In this document: positions 1-8,591 of the stretch, one piece after another
Position numbering within the stretch: position 1 is the stretch's first letter
How the letters are laid out: each line of letters begins with the position of its first letter
Notes under the pieces: model-generated
What the model was told of the DNA's origin: nothing
Database searches by the model: none
The model's input: the letters and a program-made list of their open reading frames with translations, nothing else
Made by a program: the position numbers and the translations under genes
Assembly (NCBI GenBank): GCA_947589005.1
Contig: CANPZO010000010.1
Location: 1-64,000 of the forward strand
From: an uncultured Clostridia bacterium
GTDB taxonomy: Bacteria; Bacillota; Clostridia; UMGS1883
DNA: 64,000 nt
Direction: 5' to 3'

Positions 1-75
1 CCTTTGTAGCTCAGTCGGTAGAGCAAGGGACTGAAAATCCCTGTGTCACTGGTTCGATTCCAGTCGAAGGCACCA
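1..75 (+). tRNA. tRNA-Phe (GAA), missing first base
   Basis: Cloverleaf sequence with anticodon GAA in the loop of the stem GGGA/TCCC, a T-arm of GGTTCGATTCC type and an encoded CCA end. The 3' acceptor strand CGAAGGC would pair with GCCTTTG, but the window starts at CCTTTG, so the first G lies just outside. It is followed three bases later by tRNA-Gly, so the two are probably one transcript. Confidence 0.95.
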
Positions 76-78
76 TAC

Positions 79-153
79 GCGGGAGTGACTCAGTGGTAGA
101 GTGTCACCTTGCCAAGGTGAAAGTCGCGAGTTCGAATCTCGTCTTCCGCTCCA
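79..153 (+). tRNA. tRNA-Gly (GCC)
   Basis: Acceptor stem GCGGGAG/CTTCCGC, anticodon GCC in the stem-loop CACCTTGCCAAGGTG, T-arm GAGTTCGAATCTC and an encoded CCA. It lies directly behind tRNA-Phe and before a strong terminator. Confidence 0.96.
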
Positions 154-155
154 CC

Positions 156-195
156 GCGCCGGAACAAAGCCTGTCTTTGTTCCGGCGCTTTTTTG
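156..195 (+). terminator. Rho-independent terminator of the tRNA operon
   Basis: A 14-bp perfect inverted repeat (GCGCCGGAACAAAG with its complement) around a 5-base loop, followed by six T residues. Confidence 0.92.
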
Positions 196-243
196 TGCTT
201 AATAATTTATCCTCAAATTAATAAATAATTTACAGCGGAGCTC

Positions 244-272
244 TTTACAAATCGGCGGCCATAGTGTATAAT
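244..272 (+). promoter_or_regulatory. Sigma-A promoter of the adaptor-permease-SLH operon
   Basis: TTTACA (244-249), a 17-base spacer and TATAAT (267-272). It lies about 145 bases upstream of the adaptor start at 419. The leader between them shows no other clear element. Confidence 0.7.
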
Positions 273-418
273 AATAAAGTGTGCAAAGGGACGCCGTTTG
301 TGTTGAAATTGGCGCCTTTTGTGCCGGAAATATGGATTTTTGAAAAATCATCTGCGGAATATTATACGGATTTTTGCGCGGCGCCGGCGGCGGAAAATCG
401 GAAAGGCGGTATTGCTGT

Positions 419-2383
419 ATGTTAAAAAAGAAAAAGGACGCCGTCGAGAGTAGGGTCAAATTGTGGAGAGGGAAGAAAAAGGATACGGCCCTCGACGAGA
501 GCCCAAAGACCGAGGCGGGCGTGGAGACGGCCGCGGAGGGCGAGGCGGCCCTCACTCCCGAGCAGGAGAAGTCGGCCAAAAGGTTCAAACGAAAAAAGAC
601 CGTAAAAAAATGGATAAAGCGCGTCATCGGCATAATTTTGCTTTTGGCCCTCATAGGCGGAATAATCTGGTTCGTGAAATTTAAAAACAGCCGCAAGGAG
701 ACCGAGGCACCCGTCCAGACCACGTCGGTGGTCACCCGCGGCAGCATTGACAGCCGCATAACCGGCTCCGGCACGGTCCAGCCCATAGAGTCCTACACCC
801 TGACCAGCCTGATAGAGGGCAAGATACTGGCCAGCCCCTACGACGAGGGCGACCTTGTAAACGAGGGCGACGTTTTGTACCGCTTTGACGATACCGAGGC
901 CCAGACCAGGATACAGAAGGCCCAGTCCGCCCTCCGCATCGCCCAGAACGAGGCTTCCGACGCCGCCAAGGAGTCGGCCCGCGCGGTTGAGACCGAGGCG
1001 AAAAATGTCCAGAGCGCCCAGCGAGGGGTCGAGAAGGCCGAAAGGGCGCTTGAGGATGCCCGTGAGGAGGTTGACAAGATAAACGAGCGGATGGGCAGTC
1101 TTGTGGTCAGGGCCCCCATATCCGGCGAAATAGAGGAATTGAGCGCCCGGCCGGGCGACGATGTCAGCGGCGTCCTGTGTACGGTGGCGGATTACGGCGA
1201 CATCAGTACCACCGTTTCCTTCAACGGGGTACAGATACAGCAGATAAACGTGGGCGACAGGGTCAGCGTTGGCGTGCCCAGCCTTATGGCCAGCGTGGGC
1301 GGCGTGGTCGAGAAAAAGTTTTCCACCCCTCACCCCGCCAGCAACGGCACCATAATGTATTCGGTGAAGATAAAGATAGACGGCGGGTCCGTTTTGGCGT
1401 CCGGCACCAATGTGTCGGTTACCGTACATACCTCCTCCGGTGACGTGGAGTGTCCCTCCTCCGGACTTATAGTATACGCCGAGCCCGAGGAGGTCAAGCT
1501 GGAGGAGGCCGGCGAGGTGGTGGAGATACTTACCGAAAACGGCAGGACCGTATCCGCCGGCGCCGTCATAGCCCGTCTCAGGAGCGACAGCCTTGAAAAG
1601 GAGCTGGAAAACGCGCAGACCGCCCTCGAGGACGCGCGCATCGCCCTCCGCGACGCCAACGACGCCCTTAAAAACGCCAATGAGGACTATGCCGACGCCG
1701 TTGAAAAGCTCAACAGCGAAATTAGCAACGACGCGGTCAAGGACGCCCAGACCGAGCTGGACAACGCGGTTAAGGCGGCCGAGGACTACGTCATCAAATC
1801 CCCCGTGACCGGCGTGGTGCTGGAAAAGCATTACAAGGCCGGCGACAACTACGGCAGCGACAACAGCGAGAAAAACCTCATGGTGGTGGCGGATATGACC
1901 ACCATGGTGTTCACAATAAATGTAGACGAGCTGGATATCGCCAACATTCAGGTGGGCCAGAGCGTCAATATCATGGCCGACGCCCTCCCCGCGGACTTCT
2001 TTATGGGCACGGTGACCAACGCCTCCAAGATAGGCAGCGCGGAAAACGGCGTCAGCGCCTATCCCGTCGAAATAACCGTCACCGAGCCCGGCAACCTTAT
2101 GAGCGGCATGAACGTCACCGCCGAGATAGTGGTGGGCTTTGCCGACGATGTGCTCATAGCGCCCGCCTCCGCCGTCTTTATGATGGGCGGCCAGTACTTC
2201 GCCACCGTCGTAACTACCGCCGAGGACGGGACCGAAACCGAGGAGCAGGTGCCCGTGACCGTCGGTCTCCACAACGAAAGCTTCTATGAGATAGTGGACG
2301 GCCTCAATGAGGGCGACGTGCTGAGAGATTCGGGCATAAGCGGCGGCGACGATATGGGCGGCATGATGATGTACGGTTGGTAA
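419..2383 (+). CDS. Periplasmic-adaptor-type (HlyD/MacA-like) membrane fusion protein
   Basis: A 654-residue single-span membrane protein that should couple an ABC permease to an outer structure or act as its extracytoplasmic subunit. A basic, Lys-rich N-terminus of about 75 residues precedes one membrane segment (about residues 70-92), then a lipoyl-type barrel, an Ala/Glu-rich coiled-coil hairpin and a beta-barrel. A second lipoyl half with another coiled coil follows (about residues 360-480), then a barrel and a Met/Gly-rich tail. The adaptor module therefore looks duplicated, which explains a length well above the usual 350-450. An in-frame TTG at 374 is possible, but ATG 419 has an AGGCGG site and gives the better start. 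The permease gene follows after 66 bases. Confidence 0.85.
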   Translation: MLKKKKDAVESRVKLWRGKKKDTALDESPKTEAGVETAAEGEAALTPEQEKSAKRFKRKKTVKKWIKRVIGIILLLALIGGIIWFVKFKNSRKETEAPVQTTSVVTRGSIDSRITGSGTVQPIESYTLTSLIEGKILASPYDEGDLVNEGDVLYRFDDTEAQTRIQKAQSALRIAQNEASDAAKESARAVETEAKNVQSAQRGVEKAERALEDAREEVDKINERMGSLVVRAPISGEIEELSARPGDDVSGVLCTVADYGDISTTVSFNGVQIQQINVGDRVSVGVPSLMASVGGVVEKKFSTPHPASNGTIMYSVKIKIDGGSVLASGTNVSVTVHTSSGDVECPSSGLIVYAEPEEVKLEEAGEVVEILTENGRTVSAGAVIARLRSDSLEKELENAQTALEDARIALRDANDALKNANEDYADAVEKLNSEISNDAVKDAQTELDNAVKAAEDYVIKSPVTGVVLEKHYKAGDNYGSDNSEKNLMVVADMTTMVFTINVDELDIANIQVGQSVNIMADALPADFFMGTVTNASKIGSAENGVSAYPVEITVTEPGNLMSGMNVTAEIVVGFADDVLIAPASAVFMMGGQYFATVVTTAEDGTETEEQVPVTVGLHNESFYEIVDGLNEGDVLRDSGISGGDDMGGMMMYGW

Positions 2384-2416
2384 GCACAGGGGAGTCGAAC
2401 CCCGTGCGCGGCCGCG
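2381..2416 (+). repeat. End fragment of the TTAA-type small element
   Basis: Immediately after the TAA stop of the adaptor gene comes GCACAGGGGAGTCGAAC then CCCGTGCGCGGCCGC. This matches, with few differences, the inverted terminal repeat of the 273-bp element at 33321-33593, read from its right end. Here only one end is present, between adaptor and permease. Confidence 0.6.
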
Positions 2417-2449
2417 AAGAACCACTCGGAATATTAAGGAGCGAAAGCC

Positions 2450-3637
2450 ATGAGTATATTAATGAGCTTTAAGATGGCCATGAAAAGCATCCTTTCCAAC
2501 AAGGTGCGTTCCGTGTTGACCATGCTCGGCATCATCATCGGCGTGCTGGCGGTCATCGTGATGGTAAATCTGGTCAACGCCTCCATGATGGGTATGCGCG
2601 AATGGATGGACAAAATGGGCACCAATATCATCGAGGTCAGCATTTACCGTCAGGGCGAGACCACCAGAAACGTGTCCCCCTCGGATATGGAACAGCTGGC
2701 CAGGGATAACCCCGACGTTATCCAGTATATCAGCCCAAGCCTGTACAACAGCCTTAAGGTCAAAAACGGCAACCGGAACTTCACCGCGAATATCAACGGC
2801 GTGGGCGAACACTACGCCGAGATAAACAAGCGCACGATGAGATACGGCGAGTTTTTCTCCAAAAGCGATATAAGCAACAGGTCCTCGGTGGCCGTTTTGG
2901 GCGAGTATTCCAGACAAAAGCTCTTCGGCGGACAAAACCCCGTCGGTCAGGAGATAAGAATAAACGGCGAGGTGTTCACCGTGGTGGGCGTCCTCGACCA
3001 GATGGAAAGCGAGCTCACCGAGTGGGGCGACGATTCCGGAGTGTACATTCCCTATACCCGGGCCATGAGGCTGTTCAAAAACAACAGCGTTACCGAATAT
3101 ACCGTTACCTCCGTGGACGAGAACAACTCCAAGGAGGCCGAGGCCCTCATAAAAAATTTCCTTTACAACAAGTTTCAGAGAGAGGATTACTGGGTGTATA
3201 ATCAGGCGGAAAGCCTGCAGGAGATGAACAATGAGATAAACAGCATGACCCTTCTCGCGGCGGCCATAGCGGGCATTTCACTGCTGGTGGGCGGCATAGG
3301 CATAATGAACATAATGCTGGTGACCGTTACCGAGCGCACCCGTGAGATAGGCATAAGAAAGGCCGTGGGCGCGAGGACGGGGACGATACTGATACAGTTT
3401 TTGATAGAGTCCGCCTCCATAAGCTGTATGGGCGGTCTCGTCGGCATAGGACTGGGAATAGTGGGCAGCGAGTTCGCCACCATGAAGATGGAGCTGCCCT
3501 CCGTGCCCATAATGGACCAGATGCCCATAATACTGTTCTCCTTCGGCTTCTCTGTGGTGGTGGGCGTGTTCTTCGGCTTTTATCCGGCCTTCAAGGCGGC
3601 CAGAATGAAGCCCATAGACGCCCTGAGATATGAATAA
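2450..3637 (+). CDS. ABC transporter permease, MacB/FtsX type
   Basis: A 395-residue permease. The N-terminal membrane segment reads LTMLGIIIGVLAVIVMV. A large extracytoplasmic MacB-type domain follows (about residues 45-270), then three C-terminal membrane segments (FtsX domain) with the family signature ERTREIGIRKAVGAR and a typical end (PAFKAARMKPIDALRYE). AAGGAG lies 8 bases before ATG. It should export a substrate together with the adaptor encoded upstream, powered by an ATPase. No ATPase domain is present in this protein and no ATPase gene lies between adaptor and permease, where such operons normally have one. An SLH gene follows after 24 bases. Confidence 0.92.
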   Translation: MSILMSFKMAMKSILSNKVRSVLTMLGIIIGVLAVIVMVNLVNASMMGMREWMDKMGTNIIEVSIYRQGETTRNVSPSDMEQLARDNPDVIQYISPSLYNSLKVKNGNRNFTANINGVGEHYAEINKRTMRYGEFFSKSDISNRSSVAVLGEYSRQKLFGGQNPVGQEIRINGEVFTVVGVLDQMESELTEWGDDSGVYIPYTRAMRLFKNNSVTEYTVTSVDENNSKEAEALIKNFLYNKFQREDYWVYNQAESLQEMNNEINSMTLLAAAIAGISLLVGGIGIMNIMLVTVTERTREIGIRKAVGARTGTILIQFLIESASISCMGGLVGIGLGIVGSEFATMKMELPSVPIMDQMPIILFSFGFSVVVGVFFGFYPAFKAARMKPIDALRYE

Positions 3638-3661
3638 ACCGCGAAAGGATATGACTGAGAG

Positions 3662-5941
3662 ATGAGAAAACTGGTTTCGCTGCTGCTCTGCCTTAGCCTG
3701 CTGTGCGTCGGCGCGGCGGCTCACTATCCCGATATAACGGACCCGGAGCTCGACAAAATGGCCGAGACCCTGAGCGTGGCCGGGGTCATCGACGGAATGG
3801 GGGACGGCTCCTTCCACCCGGAGGGCGGCCTGACCCGTGAGCAGTTTGCCAAAATAGCCGTCTGCATACTTGGCGACAGGGAAAAGGCGGCGGCTTCGCT
3901 GGCGGCCACGGCCTTTACCGATGTTTCTCCCGACAGCTGGGCCAGGGGCTACATATCCTATGTGGCCGAAAAGGGCATAATTTCCGGCTATCCGGACGGC
4001 AGCTTCGGCGGCTCTCAGGTGCTTACATACGCCCAGGCCGCCACGGTGCTGCTGCGCTGCCTGGGATATACCGACAGTGAGATAGGCTTCCACTGGCCCG
4101 CCGACTACGTGAACAAAGCGGAGACTCTCGGCATAGGCAAAGGCTTGGGCCTTTCCGCCAACGACAGCATCGACCGCGGCCAGGCGGCGGTCATGGTCTA
4201 CAACGCGCTTTTCACGGAAATGAACGGCAGCGATGAAAAGCTGATAAGCAAGACGGGCCTGACCGTTTACGAGGACGCCGTACTTTACGGCGTCAGCACG
4301 GCGGACCCCTCGGTGATGGAGACCTCCCAGGGCAGCTTCGAGACCGCCGCGGACGCCATAGGTCTTGACGGCGCGGCCGGCAAGCAGGGCGATTTGTATG
4401 TCAACAAGGACAAAAAGCTCGTCCTGTTCCGCGACAACGGCAGGGAGAGCATGGAGATAGTCATAACCGCCAGCCTCCGCAACGCCGCGAAGGGCACCGT
4501 CGATATCAGCTACAGCGGCGGCGCCGTCAGCATACCATATGGCGGCACCGTTTACCATGACGGCGGCAAGGTCACCGCCTTGGACGCGGCGGACGCCATG
4601 ACCATCGGCAGCACCATGAACATTTACTACGACGACGATGGCAGGTTTTCCTCGGCGGTCCTCAACAGCTACGTGATGGAGGGCCCGTTCACCGTAACTC
4701 AGGACTACGGCCAGATATACGACCTCTTTGACATCGCGTCCGCGCCCTCCGTCATAAGGAGGGGAGTCGCGGCCTCCCTTGAGGACATAGCGCGCTTCGA
4801 TGTGGTGTATTACTCAAGGGCCAACAACACCGTTTACGCTTACAGCGACAAGGTCAGCGGAATTTACGAGAAGGCCTCGCCCCTAAAATCCGCCGTCACC
4901 AAGGTCACCGTCAGCGGCAAGGAGTACGAGCTGGCCTCGGCCTCGGCAATGAATAAGCTCAACGAAAGCCCCGGAGCCTTTGCCATCGGCGACTACATAA
5001 CCCTGCTCCTTGACCGTGACGGCAAGGTGGCCGACGCCGTGGACACGTCGGCGTCAAATATAAACGACCTCGGAGTGGTGCTCGGCGCCTACACGAGGAT
5101 AAACGAAAGCGGAACTCAGGAGCAGGCGGTCAAGCTTTTCCTGGCCGACGGCTCCACCATGGAATACGCCGCCGCCGGCGATTACGCCAAGATGAAGGGC
5201 AGCCTCGTGCGGCTGCGCTACAGGGACGGCAAAATGGAGCTCACAAAAGTAAAGACCGTTTCCCGCTCCGGCAAGATAGACAAGGAGAACCGCTCCTTTG
5301 ACGGTCTATGGCTCACCTCCGACTGTAGCGTCCTTGAGCTGGTCAGCAATCCCGAGGACGGCGAGGCCGTGGTGCGCAAGATACGCTTCGGCGATATCGA
5401 GGGCAGCGAGCTTTACGGCTATCAGGTCATTCACGCCGAGATAGTGGGCGAGATGAGGGACGTGGCTCTGCTCTATTTGCAGAACGTGAATAAGGAGGAC
5501 TACCGGTACGGCCTGATAACCAAGACCTATTATATTGATAACGACGGTTCCTCACGGCGCACCAGCGGCGAGTACGACATACTGCTCCACGGTGCGAAGC
5601 AGACCATTTCCGTGGGGCGCAGGGCCTTTAATACCGAGGCTATCGGCATAAGCTACAGCGCTGCCGGAGAGGACGGCGCCGCCTCCGTCCTCTCCATCAC
5701 GGACACCGTTATGATTGCCGGCGGCAGGAGCATCGAGGCCGTGGGCGTCGGCAGGATAAAGGTAGATGGTACGGTCTATAAGGCCGCGAACGATTTTGAC
5801 ATTTACCGCAGGAACGGCATCGGCGACTACACCCTTATATCCGCCGAGGACGCGGCGGCTCTCCATACCACATCCGTCAAGCTTTACGCTGACAGGGCCG
5901 TTAAGGACGGCGGCCTTGTGCGGCTCGTGGTGGTGGAATAG
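3662..5941 (+). CDS. SLH-domain surface protein
   Basis: 759 residues with a signal peptide (MRKLVSLLLCLSLLCVGAAA). Three S-layer homology repeats span about residues 20-185 (GVIDGMGDGSFHPEGGLTRE, GIISGYPDGSFGGSQ, then a degenerate third repeat ending in a VMVYNALF motif). These anchor proteins to cell-wall polymers. The remaining 570 residues are beta-rich with no family I recognise. The gene starts 24 bases after the permease, so it is probably co-transcribed with the transport genes. It could be a surface partner of the exporter or simply a wall protein sharing the promoter. The family is certain; the function of the C-terminal part is unknown. Confidence 0.88.
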   Translation: MRKLVSLLLCLSLLCVGAAAHYPDITDPELDKMAETLSVAGVIDGMGDGSFHPEGGLTREQFAKIAVCILGDREKAAASLAATAFTDVSPDSWARGYISYVAEKGIISGYPDGSFGGSQVLTYAQAATVLLRCLGYTDSEIGFHWPADYVNKAETLGIGKGLGLSANDSIDRGQAAVMVYNALFTEMNGSDEKLISKTGLTVYEDAVLYGVSTADPSVMETSQGSFETAADAIGLDGAAGKQGDLYVNKDKKLVLFRDNGRESMEIVITASLRNAAKGTVDISYSGGAVSIPYGGTVYHDGGKVTALDAADAMTIGSTMNIYYDDDGRFSSAVLNSYVMEGPFTVTQDYGQIYDLFDIASAPSVIRRGVAASLEDIARFDVVYYSRANNTVYAYSDKVSGIYEKASPLKSAVTKVTVSGKEYELASASAMNKLNESPGAFAIGDYITLLLDRDGKVADAVDTSASNINDLGVVLGAYTRINESGTQEQAVKLFLADGSTMEYAAAGDYAKMKGSLVRLRYRDGKMELTKVKTVSRSGKIDKENRSFDGLWLTSDCSVLELVSNPEDGEAVVRKIRFGDIEGSELYGYQVIHAEIVGEMRDVALLYLQNVNKEDYRYGLITKTYYIDNDGSSRRTSGEYDILLHGAKQTISVGRRAFNTEAIGISYSAAGEDGAASVLSITDTVMIAGGRSIEAVGVGRIKVDGTVYKAANDFDIYRRNGIGDYTLISAEDAAALHTTSVKLYADRAVKDGGLVRLVVVE

Positions 5942-5963
5942 ACATATCGTTGCCGGTATAGTA

Positions 5964-6197
5964 AAAAAGGGGCCGTAAAAAAGTCGCGCAGATCGTTCAA
6001 GGGCCGAATGATTTAATTTAAGGCAAATTTGAATGTTGTATAATCAATCAATAAAAATGAAATAATGAATTATTAATGAAGAAAATTCGCCCTTACGAGC
6101 GAATTTTCTCATTTTATGCCCTTGAACTACGGACGATTTTTTCGGCCCGGCCCCAGTGCCTCCAGATTGCACATTGAGTTTTTTTACAACCCCTTTC
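5964..6197. repeat. Palindromic intergenic element, copy A
   Basis: A 234-bp element with inverted ends (GGGGCCGTAAAAAA at the left, TTTTTTACAACCCC at the right). Inner arms are GTTCAAGGGC and GCCCTTGAAC, and the central hairpin is GAAAATTCGC with its complement around CCTTACGA. It fills the gap between the ends of the SLH gene (+) and lgt (-). Copies B (8055-8591) and C (35825-36150) share the ends, arms and central loop, but the central stem sequence differs. It may act as a bidirectional terminator or be a MITE-like element. Confidence 0.75.
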
Positions 6198-6204
6198 GTT
6201 AATT

Positions 6205-7017
6205 CTAATCGCTTTCCTGTTCAAGCATGGCGGCTTTACGCTTCTTTTCCGCCGCGGTCCGCCATATTATGCCCGCTATGCCCAGCACTACGCCGGCCGC
6301 CGCCACTATCTGCGACACCCTTATGCCAGGCAGCACATAGAGGCTGTCGGTCCTTAGCTCTTCGATGAAGAACCGGCCGAAGCCGTACCACAGCAGATAG
6401 ACGAAAAAGCAGCTCCCCGGCACGCGGTGCCGCCTTATGAGCACCGTAAGTATTATCAGTCCGGCCAGGCTCCACAGGCTCTCGTACAGGAACGTCGGGT
6501 GGAAGGGCCCGTCGCCGTTGATTGTCATTCCCCAGGGTAGCGAGGTGGGGCCGCCGTGGGCCTCTCCGTTGACAAAATTGCCCCAGCGCCCCATACATTG
6601 TCCAAGGATGGCGCCGGCCGCGCCCACGTCGGCAAACTCCCAAAAGCTTATGCCCTTGATCCGGCAGAACAGTATGCAGACTATGATGCCGGCAATGATG
6701 GCGCCGTATATTGCCAGACCGCCCTCCCATATGGCCACTATTGACCAGAGGTCGTCCTTAAACGACTCCCACGAAAAGACGACGTAATACAGCCGCGCCC
6801 CCACTATGCCCGCGGGCAGGGCCCAGAGCAGAAAGTCCAAAAGGTTCTCCGGGTCGCCGCCCCGACCCTTGTACAGCCATGAGCAGAGCACAAGGGCCAA
6901 TATTACTCCGGAGGCAATGATTATGCCGTACCAGTGTATCCCCCCGTCGCCGTAGTGGACGAGTATGGGGTCTATTTTAAAGCTCAGCCCGAGCTTCGGA
7001 AAAGCTATGGTGTTCAT
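6205..7017 (-). CDS. lgt: Prolipoprotein diacylglyceryl transferase
   Basis: A 270-residue integral membrane enzyme that attaches diacylglycerol to the lipobox cysteine of prelipoproteins. About seven hydrophobic segments are visible. Family motifs are HWYGIIIASG near the N-terminus, the Lgt signature GRWGNFVNGEAHG, and the C-terminal region LLWYGFGRFFIEELRTDS. AAGGAG precedes ATG at the normal distance. It has its own promoter at 7081-7109. Lipoprotein substrates are present in the window, for example the gene at 55791. Confidence 0.96.
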   Translation of the reverse strand: MNTIAFPKLGLSFKIDPILVHYGDGGIHWYGIIIASGVILALVLCSWLYKGRGGDPENLLDFLLWALPAGIVGARLYYVVFSWESFKDDLWSIVAIWEGGLAIYGAIIAGIIVCILFCRIKGISFWEFADVGAAGAILGQCMGRWGNFVNGEAHGGPTSLPWGMTINGDGPFHPTFLYESLWSLAGLIILTVLIRRHRVPGSCFFVYLLWYGFGRFFIEELRTDSLYVLPGIRVSQIVAAAGVVLGIAGIIWRTAAEKKRKAAMLEQESD

Positions 7018-7046
7018 ATGTGTTCTCCTTACGATAAAAATATCTG

Positions 7047-7078
7047 CTAAGCACAGGGTTCGACTCCCCTGTGCTTAA
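7047..7078. repeat. Collapsed TTAA-type element in the lgt leader
   Basis: On the minus strand TTAA, GCACAGGGGAGTCGAACCC, TGTGC, TTAG. This is an 11-bp inverted repeat around a T-loop-like TTCGACTC. It corresponds to the two ends of the 273-bp element at 33321 joined without an interior. It lies just downstream of the lgt -10 box, so it should form a hairpin in the lgt 5' leader. Confidence 0.65.
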
Positions 7079-7080
7079 TC

Positions 7081-7109
7081 ATTATACATCTTTTTCCTTT
7101 CGCTGTCAA
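7081..7109 (-). promoter_or_regulatory. Sigma-A promoter of lgt
   Basis: On the minus strand TTGACA (7109-7104), a 17-base spacer and TATAAT (7086-7081), about 65 bases upstream of the lgt start. Confidence 0.85.
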
Positions 7110-7198
7110 CAGTAAAATGCCGGAGCCTTTGACCGTAATTGCGGTCATTTTGCCGGTTTTTACTAAAAATTTTCACGCAAAAAATACGGCTTTAACAC

Positions 7199-7227
7199 TT
7201 GACTAAAACGTCAAAATGAGGTATAAT
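7199..7227 (+). promoter_or_regulatory. Sigma-A promoter of the AraC-type gene
   Basis: TTGACT (7199-7204), 17 bases, TATAAT (7222-7227). The -10 box overlaps an in-frame ATG at 7226, which rules that ATG out as the start codon. Confidence 0.85.
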
Positions 7228-7267
7228 GTACGTGCTTGATTTGACAGACAGGAAGGTGCATATTTGT

Positions 7268-8047
7268 ATGAATTATCCCGAACTCCCACAAAATTTTCTC
7301 CCGCACGTTACCTATATCGCTTGTCAAAAGCCGAGGGATAAAAGCTGGGTGCTGGACCGCTGGCTGGACCACTGGGCCATTATTATAGTTCACGAGGGCT
7401 CCATAAGCTGCGAGATAGACGGCGCGCTCAACACCGTCAACGCGGGCGAGGTCTTTCTCATCGCCCCCGGCGTGTGGCGCAAAGCCTGGGTAAATTCCGA
7501 ACGCTTTGTCATTTCGGCTCTGGATTTTCAGGCGCCCCATTCCCCTTCGCCGGCCAAGACCGCGATTTTCAAGCCCTCCAGCATCAACGCTCTTATGGAT
7601 ATACTCCATAAGATGAACTATATTTATCTGTCACGGCCCGCCGGCTTTCAAATGGATTTGAACGGTATGCTGATACTTTTTCTCTCCCACCTGTTCAACA
7701 AGAGCGAGCTCAAGAGCGCCCACCCCGCCGTGGAGAAGATGAAGCGTTACATCATCGAATACTATATGCACCCCATCACCGCCAAGGAGCTGGCAAATCT
7801 TGTAAATCTGGATCCTGCCTACTGCGGCAAGCTGTTCAAGGCGGAGCAGAACTGCTCCATACCTCAGTACATAAACAAGGTGCGCATAAAGGTGGCCTGC
7901 AACCTGCTGGACCAGAGCGGCTACTCTCTGGACGAGATAGCCTCCATGTGCGGCTTTTGCGACAAGTTCCACTTGGGCAAAAACTTTAAGGCCGTCATGG
8001 GCGTGTCGCCAAAGAGCTACGCAAGAATGAAGGCCATGGAAAACTGA
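7268..8047 (+). CDS. AraC/XylS-family transcriptional regulator
   Basis: 259 residues. An N-terminal cupin-like sensing domain (about 1-140, HEGSISCEIDGALNTVNAGE) is followed by two helix-turn-helix units in the last 100 residues (ITAKELANLVNLDPAYCGKL, then SLDEIASMCGFCDKFHLGKN) and the typical end GVSPKSYARM. It probably senses a sugar or other small ligand and activates a nearby or distant operon; the target is not visible. Start 7268 is chosen because AGGAAGG lies upstream and the earlier ATG at 7226 is inside the promoter. It is a single gene converging with a minus-strand operon. Confidence 0.9.
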   Translation: MNYPELPQNFLPHVTYIACQKPRDKSWVLDRWLDHWAIIIVHEGSISCEIDGALNTVNAGEVFLIAPGVWRKAWVNSERFVISALDFQAPHSPSPAKTAIFKPSSINALMDILHKMNYIYLSRPAGFQMDLNGMLILFLSHLFNKSELKSAHPAVEKMKRYIIEYYMHPITAKELANLVNLDPAYCGKLFKAEQNCSIPQYINKVRIKVACNLLDQSGYSLDEIASMCGFCDKFHLGKNFKAVMGVSPKSYARMKAMEN

Positions 8048-8054
8048 TTAGTAA

Positions 8055-8591
8055 AAGAGGTTGTAAAAAACCACTATGTAATCTGGAAGCATGGGGCTGT
8101 CCAAAAAATCGTGCAGAACGGCGTCGGAACAAGCGTTGCATCGCTTTATGCAATTTTGCAAAAATTGCATAAAGCGATACCGAGTTTGCGACGACGTAGC
8201 GTAACCTTTTGCGAAAAAGGAGGGGCAAGCCCTCGAGTGACGGCTTTTCCGTAGGAAATGTCGGAACGGAGACGGGCTTTGCCCCGACGCCGCCGAGGGT
8301 GATTTTCGTTCGTAGTTCAAGGGCATAAATTAATAAGAAAAACCGTCTTTTTCTCGTAAAAAGGCGGTTTTTCCACATTAATTCATAGTCTTGATTCTAT
8401 TGCCGGTTTTTTATCGCATAAATTTGCCTTAGATAAAGGCTTTCAGCAAAAATGGGGTCCCCACAAAACGGCGAAGCCGATTTTGTGGGGAAAAGGAGTC
8501 ACAGCGAGGTAAGCCGAGTTTCGATTAAAAAATCGAAACTTGCGATACCGAGCTTGTGACGACGCCGATCTGCGCGACTTTTTTCCAGCCC
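8055..8591. repeat. Palindromic intergenic element, copy B (expanded)
   Basis: A long copy of the A/B/C family in inverted orientation. Ends are GAGGTTGTAAAAAACC (left) and GTCGCGCAGATC on the minus strand (right). The block GTTCAAGGGCATAAATTAAT and the central hairpin with arms AAAAACCG and CGGTTTTT are also present. Extra blocks of about 150 and 100 bp are inserted in the two arms, each with its own hairpins (for example CGCTTTATGCAATTTT with its complement, and CCCCACAAAA with its complement). It fills a convergent junction. I see no coding sequence in it. Confidence 0.65.

Noticed and set aside
1-153. tRNA genes as integration site of a genomic island
   Set aside because: No integrase and no direct repeat of a tRNA 3' end were found in the window.
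422-2425. Long open frame on the minus strand opposite the adaptor gene
   Set aside because: It mirrors the GC-rich codons of the adaptor, has no ribosome site and encodes no recognisable domain. Similar shadows oppose the genes at 14706-17330 and 37894-40569.
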